Shown: one piece after another, positions 1 through 10,466 of the stretch | How positions within the stretch are numbered: position 1 is the stretch's first letter | How the letters are laid out: every line of letters begins with the position of its first letter | Assembly (NCBI GenBank): GCA_902651635.1 | Contig: CACRSC010000005.1 | Coordinates: 89,444 to 138,171 of the forward strand | Origin: Mastigamoeba balamuthi | Taxonomy: Eukaryota > Evosea > Mastigamoebida > Mastigamoebidae | Direction of reading: 5' to 3' | DNA length: 48,728 nucleotides | The notes under the pieces: generated by a model | Told to the model about the DNA's origin: nothing | The model's input: the letters and a program-made list of their open reading frames with translations, nothing else | Database searches by the model: none | Made by a program: the position numbers and the translations under genes

Positions 1-1480
1 GGTGTCTTATCTGCAGGAATCATCCACTTTTCTGAAGAATTCTATCAAAATCTGACAATTTCTGATTTACAAGTACCGATTCCGAGGAACCAATGGACTC
101 TCCCGAGTCATTCGGAACCGGAATCGAAGTTCTCTGGCAAAGGCCTGCCTTGCTGCCAGAATGACAGCCAGACATTCTCGTTCTCTTCAATCTTCCCAGA
201 GTCCTGTTCAGGTGTCTCAGTGGCCTGAGCAGAAATCAAGGTTAATTGAGTTCCTTTATACAATTAACAATTCTTTAGGAAAACTCCACAGAGGAAAACA
301 GACTCCCAAGTGAGAGTAGTGAAGACACAAGCTGCTGAAACTGCAAAGGGACTCTCTCAAAGCAGTAAAGCAATTGTAAGTTATTTGTTAATATTTCTAC
401 TAAAACATAATAAGAAACAACTCTTAGAACGAATCAGAGAGCTTCTACTTCCACATGAGGAAGGAGGAATTCTACCAAAGAATAATCTCTTTCAGCGCTC
501 TCTTCTTTATATGATCTGTCAGGATATGTGAAGGACAAATGCAATAGAACTGCTTCAGGTAAGTAGCTCAGCTTACACTCGTGCAATGAAAGAGAAGGAT
601 GAACTGCTTCTTCACTTTGAATATCATCCAGATGCAACAAAAGACTATCTTGACAAGAACACTGTTGCTCTTACTCAATAAGTATTTTATCTTATTCTCA
701 GTCAAATCTCAAAATGATATTAGATAATGGAAGAGTTACTTTCTTCTGCACAAGGACATTCATTTTCAATTGTATAAGGAAATCAGCAGCTATTGTATGA
801 TCAATACACAGCTGAGTTCACATCTCGTGCAATGAACTTGATCTACTCTGTACTTCAATGCCTAAATCGACCTGGCAAAAGCAGCTGAAAAAGGATACAT
901 ATTTGCTATAAGAAGGGTGAAATGCTATGTGAGTGATGTAATCACTACTCAGATCTTCTTGCTAAGGAAACTGCACAGTTATCTTCTGAGGTACAGAATT
1001 AGATTTATTCATTTTACTAAATTGTTTATAGGAAATAAAGGAACTTGTGCAACTAGAGTTTATAATCATGCTCAATTTGCTCAGAGATATTGGTGCTGTC
1101 ATCTGTGAAGAAAGATAGAAGCTGGTGACACTGCAACTACATTAGCACTTTTTGACTTCATAAAGTTGACTCCAGGAAAAATTGACTGCCAGATAAGATT
1201 ACTTACTTCATTTTACTAAAAATATAACAGGTTTGTATTGTAGTAGTCTATTGCAGCTCTAGATGTTATCCTGTCAAATTCCCTTCCATGTAACACTCTC
1301 ATCCAAATTGGAATTGGATTTGTGATAATACACTCTTTTCTGTTCTGTTTTTCTGCTTTGTGTCTTATTTACCACTCAGATTATCTCGAAAACTGGAATC
1401 GCCCATACATAATCTTCTTTCCATCACGTTCTTAATCCATTTCCAAAAATGGTACAGTTGAACCATCTTGTTCAGCTATA
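1..1480. other. AT-rich stretch without a recognisable gene
   Basis: No intact reading frame of convincing length is present. Short pieces look like eroded coding sequence on the plus strand. One is an open stretch at about 590-681 reading from an ATG to TAA with an ordinary amino-acid mix. Another is at about 727-890, broken by stops. Splice-like GTAAG and TTCTCAG signals flank the first piece. I do not recognise any family. It could be a decayed intron-containing gene or a decayed mobile element. Confidence 0.3.
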
Positions 1481-2204
1481 GGTGTTCTGTGATGCTGCTC
1501 TGCATGGCCTTGGACTGCGCCCCTGCATCGAGCTGCTCAAGGATGTTGCTGAGACGTGTTCATGTGCCCCGGAACCTGCAAGTAGCAGGACATCTTGCCC
1601 ACGTTCTCACGTGACAACACGGTGTCCAAGGCCAAGAAGCCCATTGTGCCAGCATCAGCAGCATCATGCTCTCATGCAGCTGCACCCTGGCCTTGGGCTG
1701 GTGACATATCCAAGAGGGCCTCACACTGAAGCAGCAGTGCTGTGATGGGCTCATTGAGCATGACTGCCCCGTGGTGCCACTGGTCACCTGTGATGACGAC
1801 CCAAAGTTTATGACCAAGCACGCGAGCCTCGTGCTTGTTTGCCACACACTCCAACAGGAAGTTGCGAACCACTATGCTTGCTTACCTCTTCATGCTGCTC
1901 AAGGTGCATGTGGGGTTCTTCACCACCAGCCCTGAGAGCTTGTCGTGTACTGCATTGTGCTGCCCGTCTTCCCAAGTGTCGGCTACACATAGGGCTCTGG
2001 CATCCCACAGCCTGTAAGCCTCAACTTGCTCCAACGGCTTGGTCCCTGTCATCAACAGAGTTCAAGACACTGTACAGCTGCTGCCCTGTTTGATGCTGTC
2101 CCCTTTCTTCATATTCCATGCCCTGCAAACCTATCTCTATCTGGCCTGCTGCCTGGCAGTACTCATGCCATGTTGGCCATGGGGACTGAGCTGGCACCGC
2201 AGCA

Positions 2205-2530
2205 GCAATACAGGTGAAGATCATGGGCAGGGGTCCCATGGAGGCCACCATTGTTGTGTTCAGTGATCTCGTGTACAACAAGTCAGGCATCTACCACCTC
2301 ACCAGCAGCTCCAAGTTTGTGGGCAACCATGCCGTCAAGCTCATTGGGTGGGGCCAGTTCCCAGATGGAGCCCTGTACTGGTGCCAAATTCACCTCCAAT
2401 GCCACTGCATGCAGCTGATGTTGCTGTGGCATTTTCATCCTTCAGAATCATGACTAGCTCGTGGGGGACTGACTGGGGTGATTGTGGCACTCCAATATGG
2501 CCTCAATATAACCAATGCTCACACTGCATT
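2205..2530 (+). pseudogene. Relic of a cathepsin B-like (papain family C1) cysteine protease
   Basis: The translation from about 2214 reads GRGPMEATIVVFSDLVYNKS, then GIYHL, then GNHAVKLIGWG. This is the cathepsin B block around the catalytic histidine: 'GPMEA', a 'Y.SGIY' stretch, then H-A-V-K at the active-site His. The frame shifts at about 2385. A 'LVPNS' piece (family: LVANSW) lies in another frame, and about 50 bp later comes SSWGTDWGDCG (family: NSWGTDWGD, the catalytic Asn region). The part carrying the catalytic Cys is not recognisable upstream. Family assignment follows from these motifs. Frameshift, interruption and missing N-terminal half make it a pseudogene. A further coding-like stretch upstream at 1745-1920 could not be tied to the protease. 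Confidence 0.75.
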
Positions 2531-3736
2531 AAAGACAGAGACATGTGGCAAAAATTGGATTTGTGCTGCCGTGTTGGTGTTTGGCTCAATGACAGATCAA
2601 TTAGCCAAATCAAACATGGCATCCTCAGCAATTGACCCTATGCTGAGAAAACGGCGAATTTGATTATCCCTCAATCGGAAAATAGTGATTTTCCAGATAC
2701 TGTAAGGTGATATGCAAAAAAGGCCACACTGCACAGAGATGACTAGAGCTGGATGGCAGTTCACAGTAAATACAAGTTCTCTACCACTATGGCCTTGTGC
2801 TACTGTGCTGATCTCACATCCAGCCCTGGTATGCCATGAGATTTCCACATCACGAGATTTGCATTATGAGTGGCATACTTTTCGTTGGCATGAGATGATG
2901 GAGCCAGAGTGCAGTGTTTGTTGCTTCTGTCCTGGGGAGCACATCCGGGCAGGCAGGCAGAGCAGCAGGCCCTGTCTCAGTGCAACTTGGCAGCTGGAAA
3001 GGCAACAGAGATTGTACGTCATGCCATGCAAATGCCAAAGAAAAGGTTGTAAAGAGATGGAGCCCTCTGAATCATCAGATGATGCCATATGGCTTACCGC
3101 TCATGAGAAGAAGCAGTAGCAATGCTGGCATTCTGCCTTAGCAGAGAAATCCCATTGTACTTCTGCAGAGATTGAAGCTGATCTGGCAAAGGCAAAGGCC
3201 AATAGTGCAGGCTTCTCGATTTTTGATATTGGAATTGTCTTGCATCTTGTCAGTTTGGTCCAGGGTGGCTGTAGGGAGGTGTGTGGAAAGGACCATAAAA
3301 TATTGTGTCAGTTACTTCTGATGGTATAGGTGCTTGGCTTCATCTTTGCTGTGAAGCAGGACGCACAAAGACTCAGTGATGGATCTTTGCTGCTTACGGT
3401 ATTTCGTAAGGCAGAAACGACCAACAATGTGAAGATCAACCTGACATCTTACAGCTCTCTTTTTGAGGAGCCGTAGAATGAGATCATCAGAGTCTGGTGC
3501 CACGCCTGGCTCTGATGATCATGAATACAAGTAAGAAACAAAACACAACGCACCTCCATACCAGCACCGAAAACCAAACAAAATTTATTTGATTGATATC
3601 ACAAAATTACGATTAATTCATATAATCGGTTTTTTCAATAAATTACGATTATTGCACATCATGTACAAAATGAACATAATGCACTGTATGCACTAATAAA
3701 ATTTGCACAAAAGTTGCACTAACTCAGTGCTAAATC
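2531..3736. other. Unassigned AT-rich interval with decayed coding-like stretches
   Basis: On the plus strand, about 3145-3327 and 3328-3525 can be read in open frames ending in stops, with a normal amino-acid composition (for example an E-K-S-H-C-T-S-A-E-I-E-A-D-L-A-K stretch). There is no family match and no clear start. These are probably gene or transposon debris. No RNA gene or regulatory element was recognised. Confidence 0.25.
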
Positions 3737-4390
3737 TAGTGCTAAAATTCAGCACTATATGCACTAATTTAGTGCTTCAGTGATTAAAATGCAGTGATAA
3801 TCAAATAAGGTGATGTATGTGTTTGTGTTCAGCTTTGCAAGTTGTACTACACAGTACTGACACATAGTAGTGTAGTATTCTGCAGGAATAGGCTGTAGAA
3901 CTGGAAATAAGAAATGGTATAAGTGCACAATAAGAACACACTGTGATGTCAGCATCTAGCACCACAGAAAGCAGACTGAGAGCTTGATATCTGTCATCTT
4001 GTCGGAAATGAGTGCCAGGACATGAGCAGAATGAGCAAATTAGCCTTAAAAACTGTGTGCTGAACATGAGCAAGAGCTACTGCAGTGACTGCCAGATTGA
4101 AGCTATTCATCATCTCCTCACTACCCACGGAGTTATTCATAAAGCCAAAACACCTAACTCAGTGTACAATGATACAGTTTCCCCTTACTCTCAGTATAGC
4201 ATCAATTCAGATTCAATTCAAATGAATCCTGATGTGGTCCTGCTATTGCAAAATCGCAGGCTGTAAATCAGAAAAATGAAGAACATAAGGATTGCCTCAG
4301 TTTTAAGAAGTAACATAAACATTTGGTCATTGCTGCGTTTTATGCACTGAAACACTAAATTAGTGCATATAGCACTGAAATTCAGCACTA
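3737..4390. mobile_element. MITE-like element with 46-bp terminal inverted repeats
   Basis: The segment 3737-3782 and the reverse complement of 4345-4390 match at 41 of 46 positions. They share the core 'tatatgcactaatttagtg'. Weaker similarity continues ~30 bp outward on both sides, with GCACTAA/TTAGTGC words. The 654-bp interior has no credible coding sequence. Long imperfect inverted termini around a short non-coding body are typical of non-autonomous DNA transposons. No target-site duplication could be fixed because the outer boundary is fuzzy. Words of the same kind recur at about 5065-5125. Confidence 0.7.
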
Positions 4391-4473
4391 TATTATGTGC
4401 TAAATTAGTACAATTTTAGCTCAAACTTATTTTATCACATATTATGCATGATGTGCATCAATGTCCTAGTCAT

Positions 4474-4503
4474 CCTGCTCCTGCTGCTCCTGCTGCTCCT
4501 GCT
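4474..4503. repeat. Short CTGCTC microsatellite
   Basis: About three tandem copies of a CTGCTCCTG-type 9-mer. This is a simple repeat with no apparent function. Confidence 0.7.
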
Positions 4504-5639
4504 TACTAGCAGGGGCCTCAGGGGTTCTGTCCTGTAATATAATTCAGTTAGTTTTTCAAAGGGGAACAGCTGTGAAAGGGGCAGGTGGAGGAAGGGAGGA
4601 AAGGGCATACCATAACTGCAGCAGCCATCTTAGCTGCTGCATCTGCCTCCCGTGCTACTACCCTGGCAGCAGCATGGTCATGCTACACAGGGTTCATGAT
4701 CAGGTTGAGAACATGGCGAGCAGAGACCTCCTCCCTGCACTTTTTGGCTGGCTTGGCCTTGGCTTTTTGAAAGCCTCAGCCAGCCACTGTAAAAACGTAT
4801 TAAAGATGTGCACTTGTGCAATACTTGTGCAACACTTGTGCATTATGTGCATTATGCGCAAAAGTGCACAGTTAGAGGAGAAAAACCCCCTTAAACACAA
4901 AAATAATAAAAATTTGGTAGACAGAGCAGAGTGGGAAGGGGGGCAAGAAGGGAAAGCGCACCTTCCTGCCCAGGCTTTTGCGGCATTCCTCTTCCTCTGA
5001 GAAGAAGCTCGAGGTGAGCAATGCATAGTGATAGGAAAAATAGCAATAATACTGAATTTAGATTGCATGTAGCACTAGAATTAGCACAAAATTTGCAATT
5101 GAAGTACTAAATTAGTGCTGAAAAAACATTGCTCAAGATTTATCACTTCATGTGCAAAAGTCGCAGTGATGAACTAATGTTTCATATTGTTTGTATCTTT
5201 TCTGTATCTTTTGTTCTTTCCTGTGATCGTTTCTGTTACATGTGATTTTCACAAGAATGGTAACAGTAGCTGCATGCATGGGGTTGAGACTGGCACCATA
5301 GCACTCGTCAAGTATATTCAGAAGCATGAGGCACACTGCCAGGAGGAGATGGCCAACATCTTACTGGTCAACCTCATTTGACTCCGTTCTTTGGTCATCT
5401 AAACCATCTGGACTACTGCACTCTCACTGCATTCATGCTGCAGTTCATCCATGACCTCTCTGTCAACATGCACGCCCTCATCAGTCACTGTGCACAGCTC
5501 TCGACTCATGATTCTGTCTTTGTCCTCTTGACCTTCTACAAAACGGGTTCGTGCTAAATTCTTCTGCCTCTCTTTATTCAACTAGTCCTTCCAACTGCCA
5601 GGATCACCCTTCTCGCTTCTCGCCACATATCACTGTAAT

Positions 5640-6300
5640 TAAGTGTACTATTCTTGCTGCAGCTACCTCTCATGTACAACCTCACGTACATGCATCAAGT
5701 TCATCATGGCTGCCATAAGAAGTTCCTTGACCAAGTACGATCCATTCTTCACCCTGTTTCCCAGTCCATTAATGGTGAAGTAGACATCATGCATGCGATT
5801 GGCACTGCAAGTGACTACATGCCCCAGCCAATCCGAAATCCAAACAGTAGCTTTGAGGCCAGTAAGAAGCACTATAACACACACCACGGGCTCTATACTG
5901 TGAAGCTCGAGGTCAGCATACTCGTGAACCCGCCCCACCATACAAGGCACTCATGTGGTCAAACCTGCATGATGGTGGCAAGACTGACATTAGTTTATCA
6001 TTCTGATAATGCCATGATCATGTACACGAACTGGCTGAAGATGTCATCAGCAGAGAAGATGCATGTTGACAGTGTTTGTGATCATCACCCATGGTATTGG
6101 GCTCTTGCTCTCAACTCAGAGTACATTGGCCATGTCAGCTTAAATGCCGAGCACTGAGCAGTTGTCTGTGAAGACTGGTCCAGAAGTGGTACAAGTGCTG
6201 CCATGTCTTCATTGAGCACTTCTTCAGCTGGATAAAGCACGTCTTCGAGCTCTTAGCAAAGCAGTTCATTCTTAATAAGAGCACAATGCACGAGGCTCAT
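5640..6300 (+). pseudogene. Decayed DDE transposase (DDE_Tnp_4 / Harbinger-like)
   Basis: In the frame from 5654 the product contains PQPIRNPNSSFEASKKHYN followed by THHGLYTVKLEVSILVNP. This resembles the 'I.RP...FE..KK.YS.KH.LYG.K.EV.V.P' block of DDE_Tnp_4 transposases. A second frame then gives HDGGKTDISLFI, equivalent to the 'PGS.HD..IF' block. A third frame at 6190-6290 gives CHVFIEHFFSWIKHVFELL, equivalent to 'R..VE.FFGR.K..F.IL' near the C-terminus. The order and spacing fit one transposase broken by at least two frameshifts and a stop (TGA at about 6155). Ends and inverted repeats of the parent element were not identified. Confidence 0.7.
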
Positions 6301-6646
6301 TCATGGTTGTAGTACTTGCTGTTCTCATTCACTAGGGCAGACTTGTTGATGTGGGTATTAATGAGATACCTCAAGTTGTTGAAGGGAATTAGTTGCTCAT
6401 AGTTTCATAGAAACCCCAGTCTTACTTACTATTGAGGGCAAAAACAAAGGTAATAAGGTACATGTACTGCTCCTTATGAGTTCACTGGTCTGAACAATAT
6501 GGTTGGAAAACTGCATTTCACTCACATGCCCTGAGCATGTAATAGTAGTTCATAAAGGCCTATCTATGCCTATGGCCAAGTCCAATTAAGGGCCAGCACC
6601 TGTAATCTCATCAACCAAAACCCCAAGAAGGTCCGTTTGCAACTAA

Positions 6647-6740
6647 TGTGCAATGATGTACATTAATGTTTAATTAAATATGATAACTAATCCAATGTGT
6701 ATCTTATCCACATTTAATGTCTGATGTACATCATTGCACA
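6647..6740. repeat. 17-bp perfect inverted repeat bracketing 60 bp
   Basis: The words at 6647-6663 (tgtgcaatgatgtacat) and 6724-6740 are exact reverse complements. They flank an AT-rich 60-bp spacer that itself contains related TTAATGT/ACATTTAATG pieces. It could be a tiny MITE or solo element end, or a hairpin. No gene overlaps it. Confidence 0.6.
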
Positions 6741-8336
6741 TTCTTTGCTGCACGTGGTTATTGACAGAGGGGAAGTACCACGAGAGTTCAAAAACCCAAA
6801 TCCCGGTATTTCTCAATTCCGACTTTATTTCAATTGTTTAAATGTGGAATCCATTTAAAAAACTCGCTTTAGCACCCAGGGGGAGCTTCTAAGAAGGCAT
6901 TTCGAGCCTTGACATTCATGACATAGATGGTTACAGAAGGGGTCAAAATGCTGGAAGCTCTTGCAGGAGAAGATGCCCTTGATGCTCACGCCTATGGGAG
7001 GTATGAAATCCTGTTTCCAGATTTAATTATGCACAAGGTCAATGGGCAGTACATGAAGATGTCATCAGAACAACCTGAAGCTGAAGTTATTGAGAGGCTG
7101 GCAGCCAGTGGGCATTACAGCCCTGGATAGCTGTGCCACATTGCCCTTGCCATGCTGCCACATTATTCTCCAGCGTACTTGCTTTTCTTTGCAATTGTTA
7201 ACACTTTTCAGAACAATTGCCACACTCACTGGACTTGAGTGAACAATCTGGTGGAATACCAAGCAGAAGAAGAGCATAGAGAAGAGCAAGAAGAGCAAGA
7301 AAATCTTGCTGATCTGGATGACGAGAGTTCCGTTTCTCATCCTTTCCAGCCAGTACATTCCCTTTTTTCCAATGTTCTCTAATTGTACCACCTTCCAAGG
7401 CAGAAGTACTCGGAAAATGGTTAGAACAAGAGAGTGAGATCCAGTCAGGAAAGAAGACTTGCAGATTCATCTATTATGGGACTGTGGATGAAGCCCCCCT
7501 GAACAACCAACTCGCAGTTCTCTTCTTTTCAACAAGCTTACTTTTTCGAGCTTGTGCATTCAGCTCAGATCTGAATAGCAGTCTTTGACTCTTACATTTC
7601 AGAACTCACTCTTTGCATACAGGTAGGTACTCGTGCCCTCTTTGCACAGAGGTTCAGTTGCTTGAAAGGAATCATGAAGGCATCCCAGATGAGACTGCAC
7701 TACCTTTCATGGAGCATATTTGGACAGTGTACTCACGAGACAGCAGAGTTCAAGTTGCACGACTTTGATTCTGCAGTGAAGTGCAAGCCTTCAGAAGGAC
7801 CAATGGGTCCACTGGGATTTCCAGTCAGAGCATGGAGCTAACTGGAAGTTCACACACACCAGCTTGTTCCTTCTATGGGAGGAACTGTAAGCGCAAGCCA
7901 GAACTGTCAGAGCTCTCTACTTCTGGTCAGACGGAGGCTTTCAAGTCAAGATTGTTCTCTATGCACTCAGACTGCTCTAGGAGAAGGCCAGCAACGATAT
8001 TGGCCACCAAGTGCAATTCTTTGGGCCTGTGTGGCCCAAACCATGGGCACTGTGTTTGCAACGGCCATTTTGATGTCTCAAAGCAGGTAGGATCACATTG
8101 TAACCTTGCGACTTAAAATCTGACAGAAGCTGAAACGAATGACTGCTGGGGCTCTTGTGATGGAAGAGACTCAGATTGCAACTGCTGTTCGGAGGTAAGA
8201 GTGAATCCAACTTCTGTTATCTCATTTCCTTTTAGGATCTGTTTGCAATGTGAGATTCAATGTGAAAATAATATATAATTGGAATCGGGAATAGTCGAAA
8301 ATGATTGCTTGATATAGAAACAATCACATTTCATCA
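6741..8336. other. AT-rich interval without recognisable genes
   Basis: Only short, low-information open frames occur on either strand, for example plus 6927-7130 and 7781-8116. None shows a domain or motif I recognise. Composition changes abruptly at about 8340, where the 3' end of the GC-rich NTPase gene begins. Confidence 0.4.
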
Positions 8337-10466
8337 TTATAAAGGCATAATCAATGTTGTCCGTGTTTTCGTTGCACTCCAGGGGACCGAAATCAGGTGA
8401 GATGGTGGGGGCACGTCGTGTGGCTCATAGAAAGAGCTGAGTTGATGGGCAGTGGTCTTGAATACCTCTCTGCTGCCGCCTCCCCAGTAGTCCTTGAGAG
8501 CGATGAGAAGATTGTTGAGTAACTGCACCACAACGCCCTTGTGTGCCGCAACTTTGCGCAACTGGTGCAAGAACAGGACAGGATTCTCCATCCAATAGGA
8601 CAACCAGCCCTCGTCGCCCAGGTAGAACTCGCGGTCGCGGGGGCTCTCGTTGGGATTAGCAAAAAGCCAGTTGTCGACCATCAGGCCCAGAACCTCGCGG
8701 CGCGCAGCCCCGTTGACGTCCCACGTTGGCACCTGCTTCGCCCAAAACTGGCGCAGGTCGTTCTCGCGCTGCCTGTTGATGTGGGATTTCTCCATTCGCA
8801 GGAACATCACCAGAGCCACGGACTCGGGGAGTATATCAGCGGACGCAAGCTCTCCATCGTGGTCATGGTATGCAAAGAACTCGCGGAACAGCGGGTCCGT
8901 GAGCGTCCAGAGTCCGGGTATCTCCTGTGACACGAGGGGCTCGATCTGCATCCTTGGGCTCTTTGTGGTGCCGTACACGAAGTTCTTGAGCTCGTTGAAA
9001 GCGGCCGCCTCGACGTGGTGGCCGGGAATGAAGATCAGCTCGTAGTCTCTTTGGTAGTTGTCGAGAATGCGCTCGCGCAGTGCCACAGCCTGGCCTGGCG
9101 AGTCAGCGCACATGTGTACCGCCGCGCAATTGACATAGTCCAGCTCCTCCCTGACCGAACGCTGGATCTCCTCGAGGGCAAGAGGGGCCCCGCGCTCCGG
9201 GTTTGCGCGCGCCCGCATGACCTCGAGAAGCGTGTGAGTATCCTTCAGGTCCCGAGCACTGCTCTCGATGTCGGTCGTGATGTCGCAGCGCCCCCAGAAG
9301 ACCGACTTTCCGTTGACGGGCGAGTACAGGAGCGCCTGGACTGTGGCGGCGTTTGTGCTCCCCGCAACGACAAAGACACTGGGCGAGCCATCAGCAATCA
9401 TGAGCTGGCGCATGTCCGACGCCATCGTCGTGCGGTCGTCCCTCGAGAGACGGGCGAAGAGGAGGTGGTACTCGTCGATCGTAACGATGAAGTTGCACGG
9501 CGCCTTCTCGACGAGCATTTCCATGACCAGCGAGTGCGCGTCCTCGCCCGACACCAGCCGCGCCGCCCTCTGCTGCTGCGTCACCGTCCCCACGTGCTTT
9601 GCGACGAGCCTGCAGAACCTGGTGGACTTGCCGTCGTAGGTGGTCACCTGGGCGAATGAGAGCAGGTTGATGTAGACCATGCGGCACACGCGCTCGTTGA
9701 AGGTGCCTTCCCTGTCCGCTCTGTGCCTCAGGCGCGCGACGTGCGGCGCGAGGACCCACGGGACGAGCACCCGAGCCTCGGACGTTTTGCCGCTGCGCGC
9801 AGCCCCGTGGACGACGACGACGCCGCCGTCCTGCGTCGCTGCTGGGCCGAGGTGGTCCTCCACCCACGCGCCCAGCGCGCTGCGCACACGCTCCACGCCC
9901 ACGTGGAACGACTGCCTGCCGTTGACGCTGTACACGACGCAGTTGCCCGGGCACTCGAGCCTCTGCCTCACCTCGGCCGCGATGGGCTCGACGGCGACCG
10001 CGTTCTCGCCGCGCCGCGCCAAGACGTCGTAGAGCTCGACAGCGTCGCACAGGTCGTCCAGGTGCAGGCGCAGCAGGCGCAGCAGCAGCGCGTCGTCCCG
10101 CAGGTCTCTCTGCTCGACGGTCCGCGACCACAGCAGCCGGGGGCTCAGCCTCGCTGCCTCGAGCTGCCGCGCGATGCCCGCCGTCCGCTTGTAGCCCGCC
10201 CACCGCTCGAGCAGTGCGAGCGCCTCCCGCAGGCTCGGGGCGCGCGAGAGCAGCGGCGGCTGCGGCCCCACGTCCTCGCCCCCGCCTGCCAGCGCCGCGC
10301 CGCCGGGTCTCTGCAGAGGCGCAGGCGCGAGGCCGCGAGAGGCGGCGTCGGCGTCGGTGTCCGCCCTCTCGGTGAACTCGACGCTGACGGCCCGCCGCTT
10401 GCGGGGCTGGTGGCTGCGGGCGCGGTCCTCGCGCGCGCGCTTCACGCTGTGGCGTGCGCGGTGCAT
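8337..10466 (-). CDS. P-loop NTPase of the AAA/STAND-like class, unknown function
   Basis: A single uninterrupted 709-aa frame with an ATG start. Residues 1-40 are strongly basic with clusters such as KRAREDRARSHQPRKRR, which would suit a nuclear or nucleic-acid-binding N-terminus. Walker A is GAARSGKT at about 221-228, preceded by a VVVVH strand. Walker B is FIVTIDE with the acidic pair at about 331-332. A sensor-1-like strand SVFVVAGSTNA follows at about 365-375. The ~330 residues beyond the ATPase core carry no domain I know. The family is probably a STAND/AAA ATPase. Similar architectures occur in expanded protist families and in Crinkler/RHS-type proteins, but no nuclease or toxin motif was seen, so no such role is claimed. 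It lies alone between two relic-rich AT-rich zones and has no introns. Confidence 0.88.
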   Translation of the reverse strand: MHRARHSVKRAREDRARSHQPRKRRAVSVEFTERADTDADAASRGLAPAPLQRPGGAALAGGGEDVGPQPPLLSRAPSLREALALLERWAGYKRTAGIARQLEAARLSPRLLWSRTVEQRDLRDDALLLRLLRLHLDDLCDAVELYDVLARRGENAVAVEPIAAEVRQRLECPGNCVVYSVNGRQSFHVGVERVRSALGAWVEDHLGPAATQDGGVVVVHGAARSGKTSEARVLVPWVLAPHVARLRHRADREGTFNERVCRMVYINLLSFAQVTTYDGKSTRFCRLVAKHVGTVTQQQRAARLVSGEDAHSLVMEMLVEKAPCNFIVTIDEYHLLFARLSRDDRTTMASDMRQLMIADGSPSVFVVAGSTNAATVQALLYSPVNGKSVFWGRCDITTDIESSARDLKDTHTLLEVMRARANPERGAPLALEEIQRSVREELDYVNCAAVHMCADSPGQAVALRERILDNYQRDYELIFIPGHHVEAAAFNELKNFVYGTTKSPRMQIEPLVSQEIPGLWTLTDPLFREFFAYHDHDGELASADILPESVALVMFLRMEKSHINRQRENDLRQFWAKQVPTWDVNGAARREVLGLMVDNWLFANPNESPRDREFYLGDEGWLSYWMENPVLFLHQLRKVAAHKGVVVQLLNNLLIALKDYWGGGSREVFKTTAHQLSSFYEPHDVPPPSHLISVPWSATKTRTTLIMPL

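Noticed and set aside
8337-10466. Crinkler or RHS-type toxin-like effector
   Set aside because: Only the generic P-loop ATPase core is visible; no nuclease, kinase or other effector motif could be recognised in the C-terminal part.
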